In this document: piece after piece, positions 44,841-55,493 of the stretch | How the letters are laid out: every line of letters begins with the position of its first letter | How positions within the stretch are numbered: position 1 is the first letter of the stretch | Notes under the pieces: generated by a model | Database searches by the model: none | The model's input: only the letters and a program-made list of their open reading frames with translations | What the model was told of the DNA's origin: nothing | NCBI RefSeq assembly: GCF_030271515.1 | Contig: NZ_JASCXI010000004.1 | Coordinates: 124,001 to 188,000, forward strand | Direction: 5' to 3' | DNA length: 64,000 nt | Source: Erythrobacter oryzae | GTDB lineage: Bacteria; Pseudomonadota; Alphaproteobacteria; Sphingomonadales; Sphingomonadaceae | Program-made: the position numbers and the translations under genes

Positions 44841-44895
44841 TGGTCCAGTCTCCAAGCTTGCCCTTGGCCTATGCCGATCTCCATATAACTGCGCG

Positions 44896-47061
44896 ATGAA
44901 CCGAATTCGCCTGCTTGTTTTGAACGCCGCGCTCGGCCCGCTGGACTACCGGCTGCCCGAGGGCGTCGCCGCGCCTGCGGGGAGCGTGGTGGTCGCGCCC
45001 TTGGGGCCGCGCAAGGTGATGGGGATCGTGTGGGACGAGGGGCGGTTGCCGGGCGAGGAAATCGCCTTCGAGCGGCTGCGTCCGATTCTCGAGGTGCTGC
45101 CCGTCCCGCCCTTGCCGCAGGCGCTCAGGCGGCTGATCGAGTGGACCGCCGATTACTACTGCGCCCCGCTCGCGAGCACCGCGCGCATGGCGCTGGCGAG
45201 CGGCGGCGCGCTGGGCGGCCCGGCGACGATGACCGAATACCGGCTGTCGGGCGGCCTCCCCGAACGCATGACCGCGCAGCGCCTCGCCGCGATCGAGGCG
45301 CTGGAGGGCGAACAGGGCACGATGCGCGAGCTGGCGGGGATCGCGGGGGTTTCGGAAGGCGTGCTGCGGGGCCTCGTCAATCAGGGGGTGATCGAGCCGG
45401 TGGTGGTCAATATCGACCGCCCCTACCCGCCCGCCGATCCCGATTTCCACCAGCCCGCGCTGTCGGAGGCGCAGGCTGCGGTCGCGGGCACACTGGTCGC
45501 TGCGGTGCGTGCGCAGAAATTCGCTCCCTTCCTCATCGACGGGGTGACGGGATCGGGGAAGACCGAGACCTATTTCGAGCCCGTCGCCGAGGCGATCCGG
45601 CAGGGGCGTCAGGTGCTGGTGCTGCTGCCCGAGATTGCGCTCACCGAGAACTTCCTCGCGCGGTTCGAGGCGCGGTTCGGGGCCAAGCCGGTGCTGTGGC
45701 ATTCCTCGCTCAAGTCCACCGAACGGCGGCGGGCATGGCGCGCGATTGCGGACGGCACGGCGCAAGTGGTGGTCGGCGCGCGGTCGGCGCTGTTCCTGCC
45801 CTATGCGAACCTCGGCCTCATCGTCGTCGACGAGGCGCACGAGATCAGCTTCAAGCAGGATGACGGGGTGCGCTACAACGCCCGCGACGTGGCGGTGATG
45901 CGCGCGCGGTTCGAGGGCCTGCCGGTGATCCTCGCCAGCGCCACCCCGGCGCTCGAGAGCCTGCACATGGCCGCGCAGGGCATCTACACCAAGCTCGACC
46001 TCCCCGCGCGCTTCGGCGGCGCGAGCCTGCCGAAAGTGCGCCTCGTCAACCTCACCGAAGAAAAACCCGGCAGCCAGCGCTGGCTCGCGGGGCCGCTGAT
46101 CGAGGCGCTGCGCGATCGGCTGGCCAAGGGCGAGCAGTCGCTCCTGTTCCTCAACCGCCGCGGCTATGCGCCGTTGACGCTATGCCGCAATTGCGGACAC
46201 CGGTTCAAATGCCCCTCGTGCAGCGCGTGGCTGGTCGAGCACCGCCTCTCGTCGCGCCTCGCCTGCCACCATTGCGGGTTCGAGACGCGCGTGCCCGAGG
46301 CCTGCCCCGAATGCGGCGAGAGCGACTGCCTTGTCGCCTGCGGGCCGGGGGTGGAGCGGATCGCAGCCGAGGTCGCCGACCTGTTCCCCGAGGCGCGCCT
46401 CGCGGTGGCGACCTCCGACACGCTCAATACGCCTGACAAGGCAGCCGAGTTCATCGCGCAGGCCGAGGGCAAGGCGATCGACATCATCATCGGCACACAG
46501 CTCGTCACCAAGGGCTTCCACTTCCCCGACCTGACGCTGGTGGGGGTGGTCGACGCCGACCTCGGCCTCGAAGGCGGCGACCTGCGCGCGGGCGAGCGCA
46601 CTTTCTCGCAGATCGCACAGGTCGCCGGGCGCGCGGGACGCGGGGCCAAGCCGGGCGAGGTGCTGATCCAGACCCGCCACCCGGACGCGCCCGTGATCGC
46701 GGCCCTCGCGAACGGCGACCGCGACGCCTTTTACGAAGCCGAAACCCAAGGCCGCCGCGACGCAGGCGCTCCGCCCTTCGGCAGGTGGGCAGCGATCATT
46801 CTGTCGAGCGAAGACGAAAAGGAAGCCCGCGAGGCCGCCCAGCGCCTCGGCGATGTCCGCCCGCGCCATGCCGACGTCCAGATCCTCGGCCCCGCGCCTG
46901 CCCCCCTGTCGCTGCTGCGCGGGCGCTACCGTTACCGTTTTCTCGTGAACGCGCGGCGCAGCGCCAATCTGCAAGCGATGCTGCGGGACTGGATCGGGGG
47001 GGTGCAATTCGCGCCCGGGGTGCGCGTGGGGATCGATATCGACCCCTACTCCTTCGTCTGA
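44896..47061 (+). CDS. priA: Primosomal protein N' (PriA replication restart helicase)
   Basis: 721 residues from the ATG at 44896; the frame is open upstream, but that part is the reverse strand of the DUF4197 gene. N-terminal 3'-DNA-binding domain, Walker A GVTGSGKTETYF near residues 215-226, DEAH box (VDEAHEISFKQ), a zinc-binding region with paired Cys (LCRNCGHRFKCPSC, ACHHCG, ACPECGESDC), and the helicase C half with VAGRAGRG. PriA restarts stalled replication forks. The DUF4197 gene is divergent. Confidence 0.95.
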   Translation: MNRIRLLVLNAALGPLDYRLPEGVAAPAGSVVVAPLGPRKVMGIVWDEGRLPGEEIAFERLRPILEVLPVPPLPQALRRLIEWTADYYCAPLASTARMALASGGALGGPATMTEYRLSGGLPERMTAQRLAAIEALEGEQGTMRELAGIAGVSEGVLRGLVNQGVIEPVVVNIDRPYPPADPDFHQPALSEAQAAVAGTLVAAVRAQKFAPFLIDGVTGSGKTETYFEPVAEAIRQGRQVLVLLPEIALTENFLARFEARFGAKPVLWHSSLKSTERRRAWRAIADGTAQVVVGARSALFLPYANLGLIVVDEAHEISFKQDDGVRYNARDVAVMRARFEGLPVILASATPALESLHMAAQGIYTKLDLPARFGGASLPKVRLVNLTEEKPGSQRWLAGPLIEALRDRLAKGEQSLLFLNRRGYAPLTLCRNCGHRFKCPSCSAWLVEHRLSSRLACHHCGFETRVPEACPECGESDCLVACGPGVERIAAEVADLFPEARLAVATSDTLNTPDKAAEFIAQAEGKAIDIIIGTQLVTKGFHFPDLTLVGVVDADLGLEGGDLRAGERTFSQIAQVAGRAGRGAKPGEVLIQTRHPDAPVIAALANGDRDAFYEAETQGRRDAGAPPFGRWAAIILSSEDEKEAREAAQRLGDVRPRHADVQILGPAPAPLSLLRGRYRYRFLVNARRSANLQAMLRDWIGGVQFAPGVRVGIDIDPYSFV

Positions 47062-47097
47062 CGAAACCAAAAGCGCATCCGGGGCGTATCCCCACCC

Positions 47098-48653
<1,556 letters not shown>

Positions 48654-48657
<4 letters not shown>

Positions 48658-49547
48658 GCTTCGGCAGCGAGGCGGCGGCGCGCCCACCAGGGGGCCATAA
48701 CCTCGCCCTGCCGCGCCGCGCGCCAGATCAGCCACACCCCGAACCCGCCCGCCACCACCAGCGCGATCACCGAAGCCTCGAGCCCGAAGGCCCCGCCCGA
48801 GATCAGCGGATCGCCTGCCAGCCGCGCGTCGACCAGCCCGTCGACGTCGTTGCCCGAGACCGGCACGTCCCAGATCAGCCCCTGCGTCATGTTCCAGCCG
48901 AAATGCAGGCCGATCGGCACCCACAAGCTGCGCGTGAGCATATAGGCTCCGCCCAGCATCAGCCCCGCCTCGACCGCGATGGTGAAAGAGGAAAACCATG
49001 TCGCATTGTCGTTGCCTATATGCGCCAGGCCGAACAGCGCCGAGGTGATGAACAGCGCGGCATAGCTCCCGGCGAATTCCTCGATCCAGCGCAGCAAGAT
49101 GCCGCGGAAGATGAACTCCTCGACGAAGCCTGCGCTGATTCCGGCGGTGAACAGCAGCATCAGCCAGTTGCTCATCCCGCCCCAGCCGACGATGAAATAG
49201 GCCCCCGCGAGCGCCGCGATCCCCACGATGACGCTGAACAGCACGAAGGCCCCGAAGGTGCCCAGCGCCAGCCCTTGCACCGCTCCGGCCAGCGGTAGGT
49301 CGTCGTGCTTCCTCTCCCCCAGCCGCCGCAGCACCAGCTTCTGCGCCGCGATCAGCGCCGCAATCGTCGCCAGCACCATCAGCGCGCCGCGGACATCGCG
49401 GTCGAGCACGCCGCGCAGCATCCCGCCGACGAGGTTCATCACCGCCAGAACGGCAGCCGTAACCGCAATCGCGGCAAGCATCGCCACCAGCGGGAAGTTC
49501 CAGATGCGCTTCCACAGCGGCGGCTGAGCGGCAGTTACAGTGTCCAT
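48654..49547 (-). CDS. CPBP family intramembrane glutamic endopeptidase
   Basis: 297 residues with about eight membrane segments. The Abi/CPBP motif EEFIFRG (GFVEEFIFRGILLRWIEE, about residue 160) and the downstream His motifs (FGLAHIGND and GLHFGWNM) that complete the active site are present. These are Rce1-like membrane proteases of unknown bacterial substrate. It is alone on its strand and divergent from the GST gene. No sign of a bacteriocin cluster nearby. Confidence 0.88.
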
Positions 49548-49647
49548 GATCGGAGTTGCCCCGTTGTTTTGTGTGTCTCAAGGGATGGCGCGAGCGCGCA
49601 GGCTTGGCTAGGTCTCGTCGCACAATAATCGACGGAGAGCCGATGCC

Positions 49648-50283
49648 ATGCTGACCATCCACCACCTGCGCCTGTCGCAATCCGAACGCATCGTCTGGCT
49701 CGCCGAGGAGCTGGGGATCGAATACGACCTCAAGCTCTACAACCGCCGCACCGACAACCGCCTCGCGCCCGACGAATACAAGGCGCTCCACCCGATGGGC
49801 ATTGCCCCGGTCATCACCGACGGCGACTTCGTGCTGGGCGAGAGCGGGGCGATCATGGACTACATCGTCGCGAAGTATGCGCCCGATACGCCGCTGGTGC
49901 CGGGCGCGGATCACCCCGATTTCGCCGACCACCTGTTCTACTACCACTGGGCCAACGCGACCTTCATGACCAACGGCATGATGGCGCTGGTGGCACAGTT
50001 CATGGGCGCGACCGAACTGCCCGCCTTCGTCGCCGACCGCGTGGCGAAAGGCTGGAAGATCGTCGAGCAGCGTCTCGGCGAGGCGGACTATTTCGGGGGC
50101 GCGCAGCTGACCACCGCGGACATCATGATGGGCTTCCAGCTCACCACCAGCCGCGCGATGAGCGGGATGGCGATCGACCACCTGCCCAACCTCAAGGCCT
50201 ACCTCGCGCGCATCGGCGAGCGCCCGGCCTACCAGCGCGCGATGGCCAAGTGCGAACCGGGGATGCCGCCGAAGCTGGATTGA
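49648..50283 (+). CDS. Glutathione S-transferase family protein
   Basis: 211 residues. Thioredoxin-like N-domain (LTIHHLRLSQSERIVWLAEELGIEYDLKLY) with the ESGAI glutathione-binding motif (VLGESGAIMDYIV, about residues 64-76), followed by an all-helical C-domain (ADIMMGFQL). Ser11 or Ser13 in the RLSQSER loop is a candidate for thiolate activation. The substrate is unknown. It is preceded by CGGAGAG. Its 3' end faces ada across a hairpin repeat. Confidence 0.88.
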   Translation: MLTIHHLRLSQSERIVWLAEELGIEYDLKLYNRRTDNRLAPDEYKALHPMGIAPVITDGDFVLGESGAIMDYIVAKYAPDTPLVPGADHPDFADHLFYYHWANATFMTNGMMALVAQFMGATELPAFVADRVAKGWKIVEQRLGEADYFGGAQLTTADIMMGFQLTTSRAMSGMAIDHLPNLKAYLARIGERPAYQRAMAKCEPGMPPKLD

Positions 50284-50293
50284 GGTTGGCGCA

Positions 50294-50382
50294 GGCCCAC
50301 CCCTAACCCCTCCCGCAAGCGGGAGGGGGACGGGAAGCGCTGACGCTCCCCTCCCGCTCGCGGGAGGGGCCGGGGGTGGGCC
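50294..50382. repeat. GC-rich intergenic hairpin repeat (copy 4)
   Basis: Outer inverted arms GGCCCACCCC (50294-50303) and GGGGTGGGCC (50373-50382) enclose two perfect hairpins with CCCCTCCCGC/GCGGGAGGGG arms, 50307-50328 (loop AA) and 50348-50369 (loop TC). The outer arm touches the last base of the ada stop codon. It fills the convergent junction between the GST and ada genes. Confidence 0.8.
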
Positions 50383-51437
50383 TACCGGCCCTCCCTCCTT
50401 AGCAACTCCGCCTTGATCTCCAGCCCATAGGCATAGCCGCCCAGCGTCCCGTCGCTGGCGATCACGCGGTGGCAGGGGATCAGCACCGCGATATTGTTCG
50501 CCCCGTTCGCGCCGCCGACCGCGCGGCTGGCTTTCGGGTTGCCGAGGGCGGCGGCCAGCTCGCCATAGGAGCGCGTCTCGCCGTGGGGGATGCGGCGCAG
50601 TTCTTCCCAGACCCTCTGCTGGAAGGCGGTGCCGTGGACGTCGAGCGGAATCGCGGCGCTGCCGGGGCCGGGTTGCTCGACTGCCGCCACGACCTTCGCG
50701 AAGAGCTCGCGGAAGGCCTCGCCGGCGGGCAGCAGTTCGGCCCGCGGGAAGCGCGCGCGCAACTCCGCCTCGCCCTCCCCGAAGGCAAGGCAGCACACCC
50801 CCACCTCGGTCGCGGCGACCAGCATGGGGCCGAGCGAGGTCGGCAGCACCGCCCAGTGGATCACGCGGCCCGCGCCGCCTCTTGTCCAGTCGCTCGGGCG
50901 CATCCCCAGTCTGCCTTTCGTTTCGGTGTAGAATTGCTCCGGCCCGCTGAAGCCTGCCTCGGCCAGCGCCTCGGTGACGCCAAGGCCGCGCCCCAGCGCC
51001 TCTCTCACCCGCTCCTCGCGCAAGGCGCGCGCGAAGGCGGCGGGGGAGAGGCCGACGGTGCGCTTGAACAGGCGCTGGAAGTGGGTGGGGGTGTAGCCGG
51101 TGAGGTCGGCGAGCTGGTCGAGCGTCAGCGCCCCCTGCTCGCGGATCGCGGCGATGGCGGCGAGGACGCAGGCCTCCTCGGCGCTCTGCGTGTTCGGCGA
51201 GCAGCGCTTGCACGCCCTGAGGCCCGCTGCCTCGGCGTCGGCGGGGCTAGCGTAGAAGCGCACGTTCTTTCTATGCGGGGCGCGCGCGGGGCAGCTCGGG
51301 CGGCAATAGATGCCGGTCGAATGGACGCCGGTGACGAAGGCCCCGTCGAACCGCCGGTCCTTGGCGAGCATCGCCTGCCAGCGGTCGTCGTCCGTGATGT
51401 TCCCCAAATGTTTCACGTGAAACACTCCCGCGATCAA
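50382..51437 (-). CDS. ada: Ada: methylphosphotriester/O6-methylguanine methyltransferase and regulator
   Basis: 351 residues. Zinc domain with Cys acceptor for methylphosphotriesters (HSTGIYCRPSCPARAPHRKNVRF ... CKRCSPN, residues 40-85), an AraC-type HTH (about 90-170, GYTPTHFQRLFKRTVGLSP), and the O6-methylguanine transferase with PCHRVI (AVLIPCHRVIASDG). It repairs alkylated DNA and activates its own regulon. The start overlaps the DUF1203 stop (ATGA). Residues 5-10 (VFHVKH) are encoded by a perfect parS site. Confidence 0.94.
   Translation of the reverse strand: MIAGVFHVKHLGNITDDDRWQAMLAKDRRFDGAFVTGVHSTGIYCRPSCPARAPHRKNVRFYASPADAEAAGLRACKRCSPNTQSAEEACVLAAIAAIREQGALTLDQLADLTGYTPTHFQRLFKRTVGLSPAAFARALREERVREALGRGLGVTEALAEAGFSGPEQFYTETKGRLGMRPSDWTRGGAGRVIHWAVLPTSLGPMLVAATEVGVCCLAFGEGEAELRARFPRAELLPAGEAFRELFAKVVAAVEQPGPGSAAIPLDVHGTAFQQRVWEELRRIPHGETRSYGELAAALGNPKASRAVGGANGANNIAVLIPCHRVIASDGTLGGYAYGLEIKAELLRREGR
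51409..51424. other. parS site (ParB-binding palindrome)
   Basis: TGTTTCACGTGAAACA, a perfect 16-base palindrome identical to the parS consensus bound by ParB in many bacteria. It lies inside the first codons of ada. Only one copy was found in the window. parA, parB and gidAB are not in the window. Confidence 0.88.
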
Positions 51438-51898
51438 TGCCGCTCGATCCGCGCGGCAAAGCAGCCATGCATGGCATTGTGCGCATCGATATAGGCGACC
51501 GCCGGATCATCGAGCAACGCCCGCAGCTGCGCGTCGACATCATCGGCAAGCGCCAGTGCGGCGCTGTGGAGGTCGCCCTCGCCCGTATAGCCCCGCAGCG
51601 CGATGGGCCTGCCGCGCAGCACCGGAGGGAGGCTGTCGAGATAGTCGGCTGCCTCGCGTGCGGCGGCGCGGACATAGATCGCGAAAGCGTTCCGGTAAGG
51701 GCTTTCGACCGCGTGGTTGGCGTAGTGGGTCAGCAGCAGCGCCTCGCCGGGCTGCGCGTCCTCGAGGCTCACGCGGCAGGGGAAGCGTCCCTCGCCCGCA
51801 ACCTCGCGCCGCGCCCGGCGGCGGGCGAGGCTGGCGTCATCGAGCGCGAAGTGTTCGGCGAAAAGTGCGGGGTCCAAACCCCTGATCCGGTAGGTCAT
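51434..51898 (-). CDS. DUF1203 family protein
   Basis: 154 residues, soluble. The family pattern is visible in FPCRVSLEDAQPGEALLLTHYANHAVESPYRNAFAIYVR near residues 38-76 and in the terminal AYIDAHNAMHGCFAARIERH. Function unknown. It is just upstream of ada with a 4-base overlap, so it is probably co-expressed with the alkylation response gene. Confidence 0.82.
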   Translation of the reverse strand: MTYRIRGLDPALFAEHFALDDASLARRRARREVAGEGRFPCRVSLEDAQPGEALLLTHYANHAVESPYRNAFAIYVRAAAREAADYLDSLPPVLRGRPIALRGYTGEGDLHSAALALADDVDAQLRALLDDPAVAYIDAHNAMHGCFAARIERH

Positions 51899-51993
51899 CG
51901 TGCGGCTCCCTTGCCATGTCTGTCAGGGGAGCTTGTGCACCATCCACCGGCGCGCCGCAGCCGGCAGGCTTGCGCTCAATGTCGCAGCCGCGC

Positions 51994-52671
51994 TCAGCCT
52001 GCGGCGATCGAGGCGGCGATGGTGCGCGCGCGCGCCTTGAGCTGGGCGTCGGTGATGCCCTTGCCCTCGAGCGCGTAGACGTTGACGTTCATGAACTCGC
52101 TGTTGACCAGCGTCATGCAGATCACGCCGCGGATCTTGGCTGTGCCCCCTGCGGTCACCACGTCGCCGGTCATCGCCATATAGGCGCACACGTCGTCCTG
52201 CCCGAAGAAGCGCGGCACGGTGTTGTCGAGCTGGATTTCGTTGTCGGTGCCTGCCGCCACGTCGCGCCCGGCCTTCTCGATCGCGTCCTCGACCAGCTGC
52301 TGGCCGCTCGCGGTCTGCACTTCGCGGGCGATCAGCGCGATGAAATCCGCGCGCGGGATCGGCACGGATTGCGACTGGCGCGGCGACTTGATGTGGACGT
52401 AATCCTCGCCGAAGGTGCCGCAGCGGTCGAGATTGGCGTGGGTGAAGTTCATCGTATCGAGCGCGGCGACACCCTGGGCAAGCTCGACCGTGGGGCCCGA
52501 TGGCAGGCAGTAGCCATTGGGCACCGGCACGGTGAAGGCCTTGCCGCCGACGGTGAAGCGGTGCACCTCCCTGGTCTGGGCCGCCGCCCCGCCGGGCGCC
52601 GCCGCAAGCGCCAGGGCCGCCAAGGCCAGTGTCACATAACGCATGCCGATCATTGCTGCCCCCGTATCCAT
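51994..52671 (-). CDS. Secreted protein of unknown function
   Basis: 225 residues from 52671 (MDTGAAMIGMRYVTL); Met7 or Met10 are more natural starts for the signal peptide, which ends about GGAAAQ. The mature part has four Cys (YCLPS, DRCGTFG, DVCAYM, GVICMTL) that could form two disulfides, and no recognised domain. It is divergent from the membrane protease gene at 52735, with about 60 bases between. Confidence 0.65.
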   Translation of the reverse strand: MDTGAAMIGMRYVTLALAALALAAAPGGAAAQTREVHRFTVGGKAFTVPVPNGYCLPSGPTVELAQGVAALDTMNFTHANLDRCGTFGEDYVHIKSPRQSQSVPIPRADFIALIAREVQTASGQQLVEDAIEKAGRDVAAGTDNEIQLDNTVPRFFGQDDVCAYMAMTGDVVTAGGTAKIRGVICMTLVNSEFMNVNVYALEGKGITDAQLKARARTIAASIAAG

Positions 52672-52734
52672 TGGCTAGATCATGTCTCTCACGAGCGTCA
52701 TTGCAGCTATTCCTGCCAGTTCAAGGATTTTCTG

Positions 52735-54336
52735 GTGATTGACCCTGCCCGCCTGCGGACCCTCCCCCGCCTCCGGCTGATCGCGGTGCTGCTGTGCGCG
52801 CTTGCGGCGCTGTTCGGCGTGCTGCGTGCGGGGCCGCTTGCCGCCGATCCGGGCGATGTCGATGCGGCCTCGCGCGGCGTGGTGCGGGTGGTGATCATCG
52901 GCGAGGAGGGGGACGAGCCCGTCCCCGTCAGCCACGGCACCGGCTTCGCCGTCTCGCCGACGCGGATCGTCACCAATGCCCATGTGGTGGCCGAGGCGGT
53001 GCAGGACGATACGCTCAGGATCGGGATTGTCCCTTCCGAAGGCACGGGCGGCGCCTTTGCGCGGGTGGTGGCGGTCTCGCCGAAGAACGACCTCGCCCTG
53101 CTCGAGATCGCGAAGGGCTCCCTGCGCCTGCCGCCGCTGGCGCTGGCGGGGGGTGACACCGGCAATCTCGGCGAGGTTTCGGCGGTGGGCTATCCGATGA
53201 ATGTCGATCTGGCCCAAGGGCTTGATATGGCGGACATCTTCCGCGCCCAGCCGCCGGTCAAGTCGCGCGGCTTCCTTTCGGGCGAGCGGCCGAGCCGCCA
53301 GTTCGACACGATCCTCCACACCGCCCCCATCGCGCGCGGCAATTCGGGCGGGCCGCTGCTCGATCCGTGCGGGCGCGTGATCGGGGTCAACTCCTTCAGC
53401 GCCGATGCCGAGAGCGGTGACGCCGAGTTCTACTTCGCCGTCTCCTTGCGCGAATTGCTGCCCTTCCTGCGCAGCAACAAGGTCGAGCCGGTGGTCAATG
53501 CCCTGCCCTGCCGCTCGATCGAGGAATTGAACGCCGAGGAACGCCAGCGGCTCGAGGCCGAGCAGAGCCAGGCGCGTGCGGCGCTCGAGCAGCGCAGCGA
53601 ATCCCTGCGCGAGGTGCGCGAGAGCGCCCGCCTCACCGCGCAGATGGAGGTGCTCGAAGCGCGCGAGAACCGCATGGCGCTGGCGCTGATCGCTCTGCTG
53701 GCCTGCATCGGCGCGGGCTATGCCGCTTTCGTGTGGCGCGGCGAGGAAGAGCGGCGCTCGCAGATGCGGATCGCGGGCGCGGTGTCGGCGGCGGGGCTGG
53801 CGGTGGCCTTGCTGCTGTGGTTCACCCGTCCGGGTCTCTCGGAGATCGAGGACCGGGTCGCCGCGGCGGTCGAGAAGGCGCAGGGCGGCGATGGCAAGCC
53901 CGACACCCCGGCCAAGACCTCGGATGCCGCCGAGGGCGCGCTGATCTGCACCCTCGTTCCCGAGCGCAGCCGCGTCACCGCCGCGCGCACCGATGACGTC
54001 GCCTTCGAATGGTCGGCAGACGGCTGCGTCAACCGGCGCACCCAATATGGCCTTGCGCAAGGGGGCGAATGGCAACGCGTCTTCGCCGCCGAGGATGACG
54101 CGGCGGTCGCGGTCAACACCTATGACCCGGCGACCCGCACCTTGCGCACCGACCGCTATCTGCTCGGGCAAGAGGCTCTCGCCGCCGCCCGCGCCGCGCG
54201 CGCGGCCTACACCCCGCCCGCCTGCGGGGTGAGCGATGCGGCGCGGACTCTGGGCGAGCAGCAATCGACGCTGATCGCCGGCCTGCCCGAGCGCCCCAAT
54301 GAGCGGCTTGTCTATTCCTGCTCGCAAAAGCCCTAG
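52735..54336 (+). CDS. Membrane-anchored trypsin-like serine protease
   Basis: 533 residues from the GTG at 52735 (AAGGA eight bases before it). N-terminal hydrophobic anchor (LRLIAVLLCALAALFGVL), then an S1C protease domain with His in TNAHVV, Asp in KNDLALL and Ser in GNSGGPLL. A coiled region (EELNAEERQRLEAEQSQARAAL) leads into two membrane helices (about residues 315-335 and 346-363), and the last 170 residues form a separate Cys-containing domain. No PDZ domain, unlike DegP or DegS. The protease domain should face the periplasm. Confidence 0.82.
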   Translation: MIDPARLRTLPRLRLIAVLLCALAALFGVLRAGPLAADPGDVDAASRGVVRVVIIGEEGDEPVPVSHGTGFAVSPTRIVTNAHVVAEAVQDDTLRIGIVPSEGTGGAFARVVAVSPKNDLALLEIAKGSLRLPPLALAGGDTGNLGEVSAVGYPMNVDLAQGLDMADIFRAQPPVKSRGFLSGERPSRQFDTILHTAPIARGNSGGPLLDPCGRVIGVNSFSADAESGDAEFYFAVSLRELLPFLRSNKVEPVVNALPCRSIEELNAEERQRLEAEQSQARAALEQRSESLREVRESARLTAQMEVLEARENRMALALIALLACIGAGYAAFVWRGEEERRSQMRIAGAVSAAGLAVALLLWFTRPGLSEIEDRVAAAVEKAQGGDGKPDTPAKTSDAAEGALICTLVPERSRVTAARTDDVAFEWSADGCVNRRTQYGLAQGGEWQRVFAAEDDAAVAVNTYDPATRTLRTDRYLLGQEALAAARAARAAYTPPACGVSDAARTLGEQQSTLIAGLPERPNERLVYSCSQKP

Positions 54337-54416
54337 GTGCCCCGACAATTCATCGGGCGTTCATCCAGAAAAGGCGTTATTGCAGGGAGTTAGACTCGAT
54401 CAGGGATGGTGGACCC

Positions 54417-55406
54417 ATGCGGAGAGGCTTGCTTCGTTTCGTTCTTGCAGCATCGCTGACAGCCACGTGGCCGGGCGTCTCCTCGGCACAGGAAACCGCG
54501 CAGGCACCCGCCGCCGAGCCCCTCGCCGCGCAGGCCGCCGCCGTTGACGAATTCTGGGAGATCCCGGGGATCGAAGTGCGCGGGGAGCGCTGGCTGGAGC
54601 CGGACGAGATTCTCTACAGCCTGCGCAAGCTGACCGCGCCCGACCGCGGCTCGCGCATCCTGCCGCGCTTCTATTCGCCCTTCTGCCCGCGCGTTGCCGG
54701 GGTCGATCGCAAGACCGCCGCGGTGCTGGAAGACCGCATCCGCGCCAACGCCAAGGCCGCCGGGCTCTTCACCGAGCCGGAACACTGCCGCCTCAACGCC
54801 TTTGTCATCGTGCTCGAAGAGCCGCTGGAAATGTTCGATCGCCTGCGCAACCGGCGCCCGGGCCTGTTCGGGAACCTGCTGTGGAATGACCGGACGATCC
54901 GCTCGGTCCGCGACGATATCAAGGCGGGCAAGCCGCTCGTGTCGTGGAACCAGATCGGCATCGGCTGGCCCGGGATCGACTCCGCCACGCCCGACTTCTC
55001 GATCAGCGCCGCTCCCGGCTTCAACTTCCGCGGGGAGACCGCCGGGCGCGCGCTCTACACGCCCTGGATCATGAAGAACATCGCGGTGGTGGTGCTGGAC
55101 AAGAACCAGCTCGGCGGTTTCGACCTCGACCAGATCGCCGATGTCTCCTCGCTCTATCTGATCGGGCTGCCGCGCCGGAACCTCGACTTCACCGGGGTCA
55201 CCGCGCCGACGATGCTGCGCATGTTCGAGGCCGGCCCGGAAAATGCGCCGGAAGGGCTCACCGAGTTCGACCGCGCCTATCTCAGGGGCATTCTGGTGCA
55301 AGGCCGCAACACCATGAGCGACCGGATCGGCGACCGGGTGGTGGAGGTCTATCGCGAGGAATGCGCTCTGCCCGACGGGCAGTGCGACCTCGACAAGGGC
55401 GGGTAA
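54417..55406 (+). CDS. Secreted protein of a three-member local family (copy 2)
   Basis: 329 residues with a signal peptide (MRRGLLRFVLAASLTATWPGVSSAQ). Domain order is as in its neighbour at 55494 and the gene at 6988: EVRGERW, PFCPRVAGVDRKTAAVLEDRIRANAKAAG, a second Cys (EHCRLNAFVIVLEE), PLVSWNQIGIG, MKNIAVVVLDKNQLGGFDLDQIADVSSLYLIGLPRRNLD and LTEFDRAYLRGI. A further Cys pair is at the C-terminus. No known family recognised. It follows the membrane protease by about 80 bases on the same strand. Confidence 0.75.
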   Translation: MRRGLLRFVLAASLTATWPGVSSAQETAQAPAAEPLAAQAAAVDEFWEIPGIEVRGERWLEPDEILYSLRKLTAPDRGSRILPRFYSPFCPRVAGVDRKTAAVLEDRIRANAKAAGLFTEPEHCRLNAFVIVLEEPLEMFDRLRNRRPGLFGNLLWNDRTIRSVRDDIKAGKPLVSWNQIGIGWPGIDSATPDFSISAAPGFNFRGETAGRALYTPWIMKNIAVVVLDKNQLGGFDLDQIADVSSLYLIGLPRRNLDFTGVTAPTMLRMFEAGPENAPEGLTEFDRAYLRGILVQGRNTMSDRIGDRVVEVYREECALPDGQCDLDKGG

Positions 55407-55493
55407 ACGCGGCGGTATTGGTGATGCGGTTCATGCCGCGTTCACCGCGATGATACGACGTAACCTGCCTCTTCGGGCAATGATAACAGGTGG

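Noticed and set aside
51409-51424. Replication origin at or beside the parS site
   Set aside because: I found no cluster of DnaA boxes, no AT-rich unwinding region and no dnaA, parAB or gid genes in the window; parS only hints at proximity.
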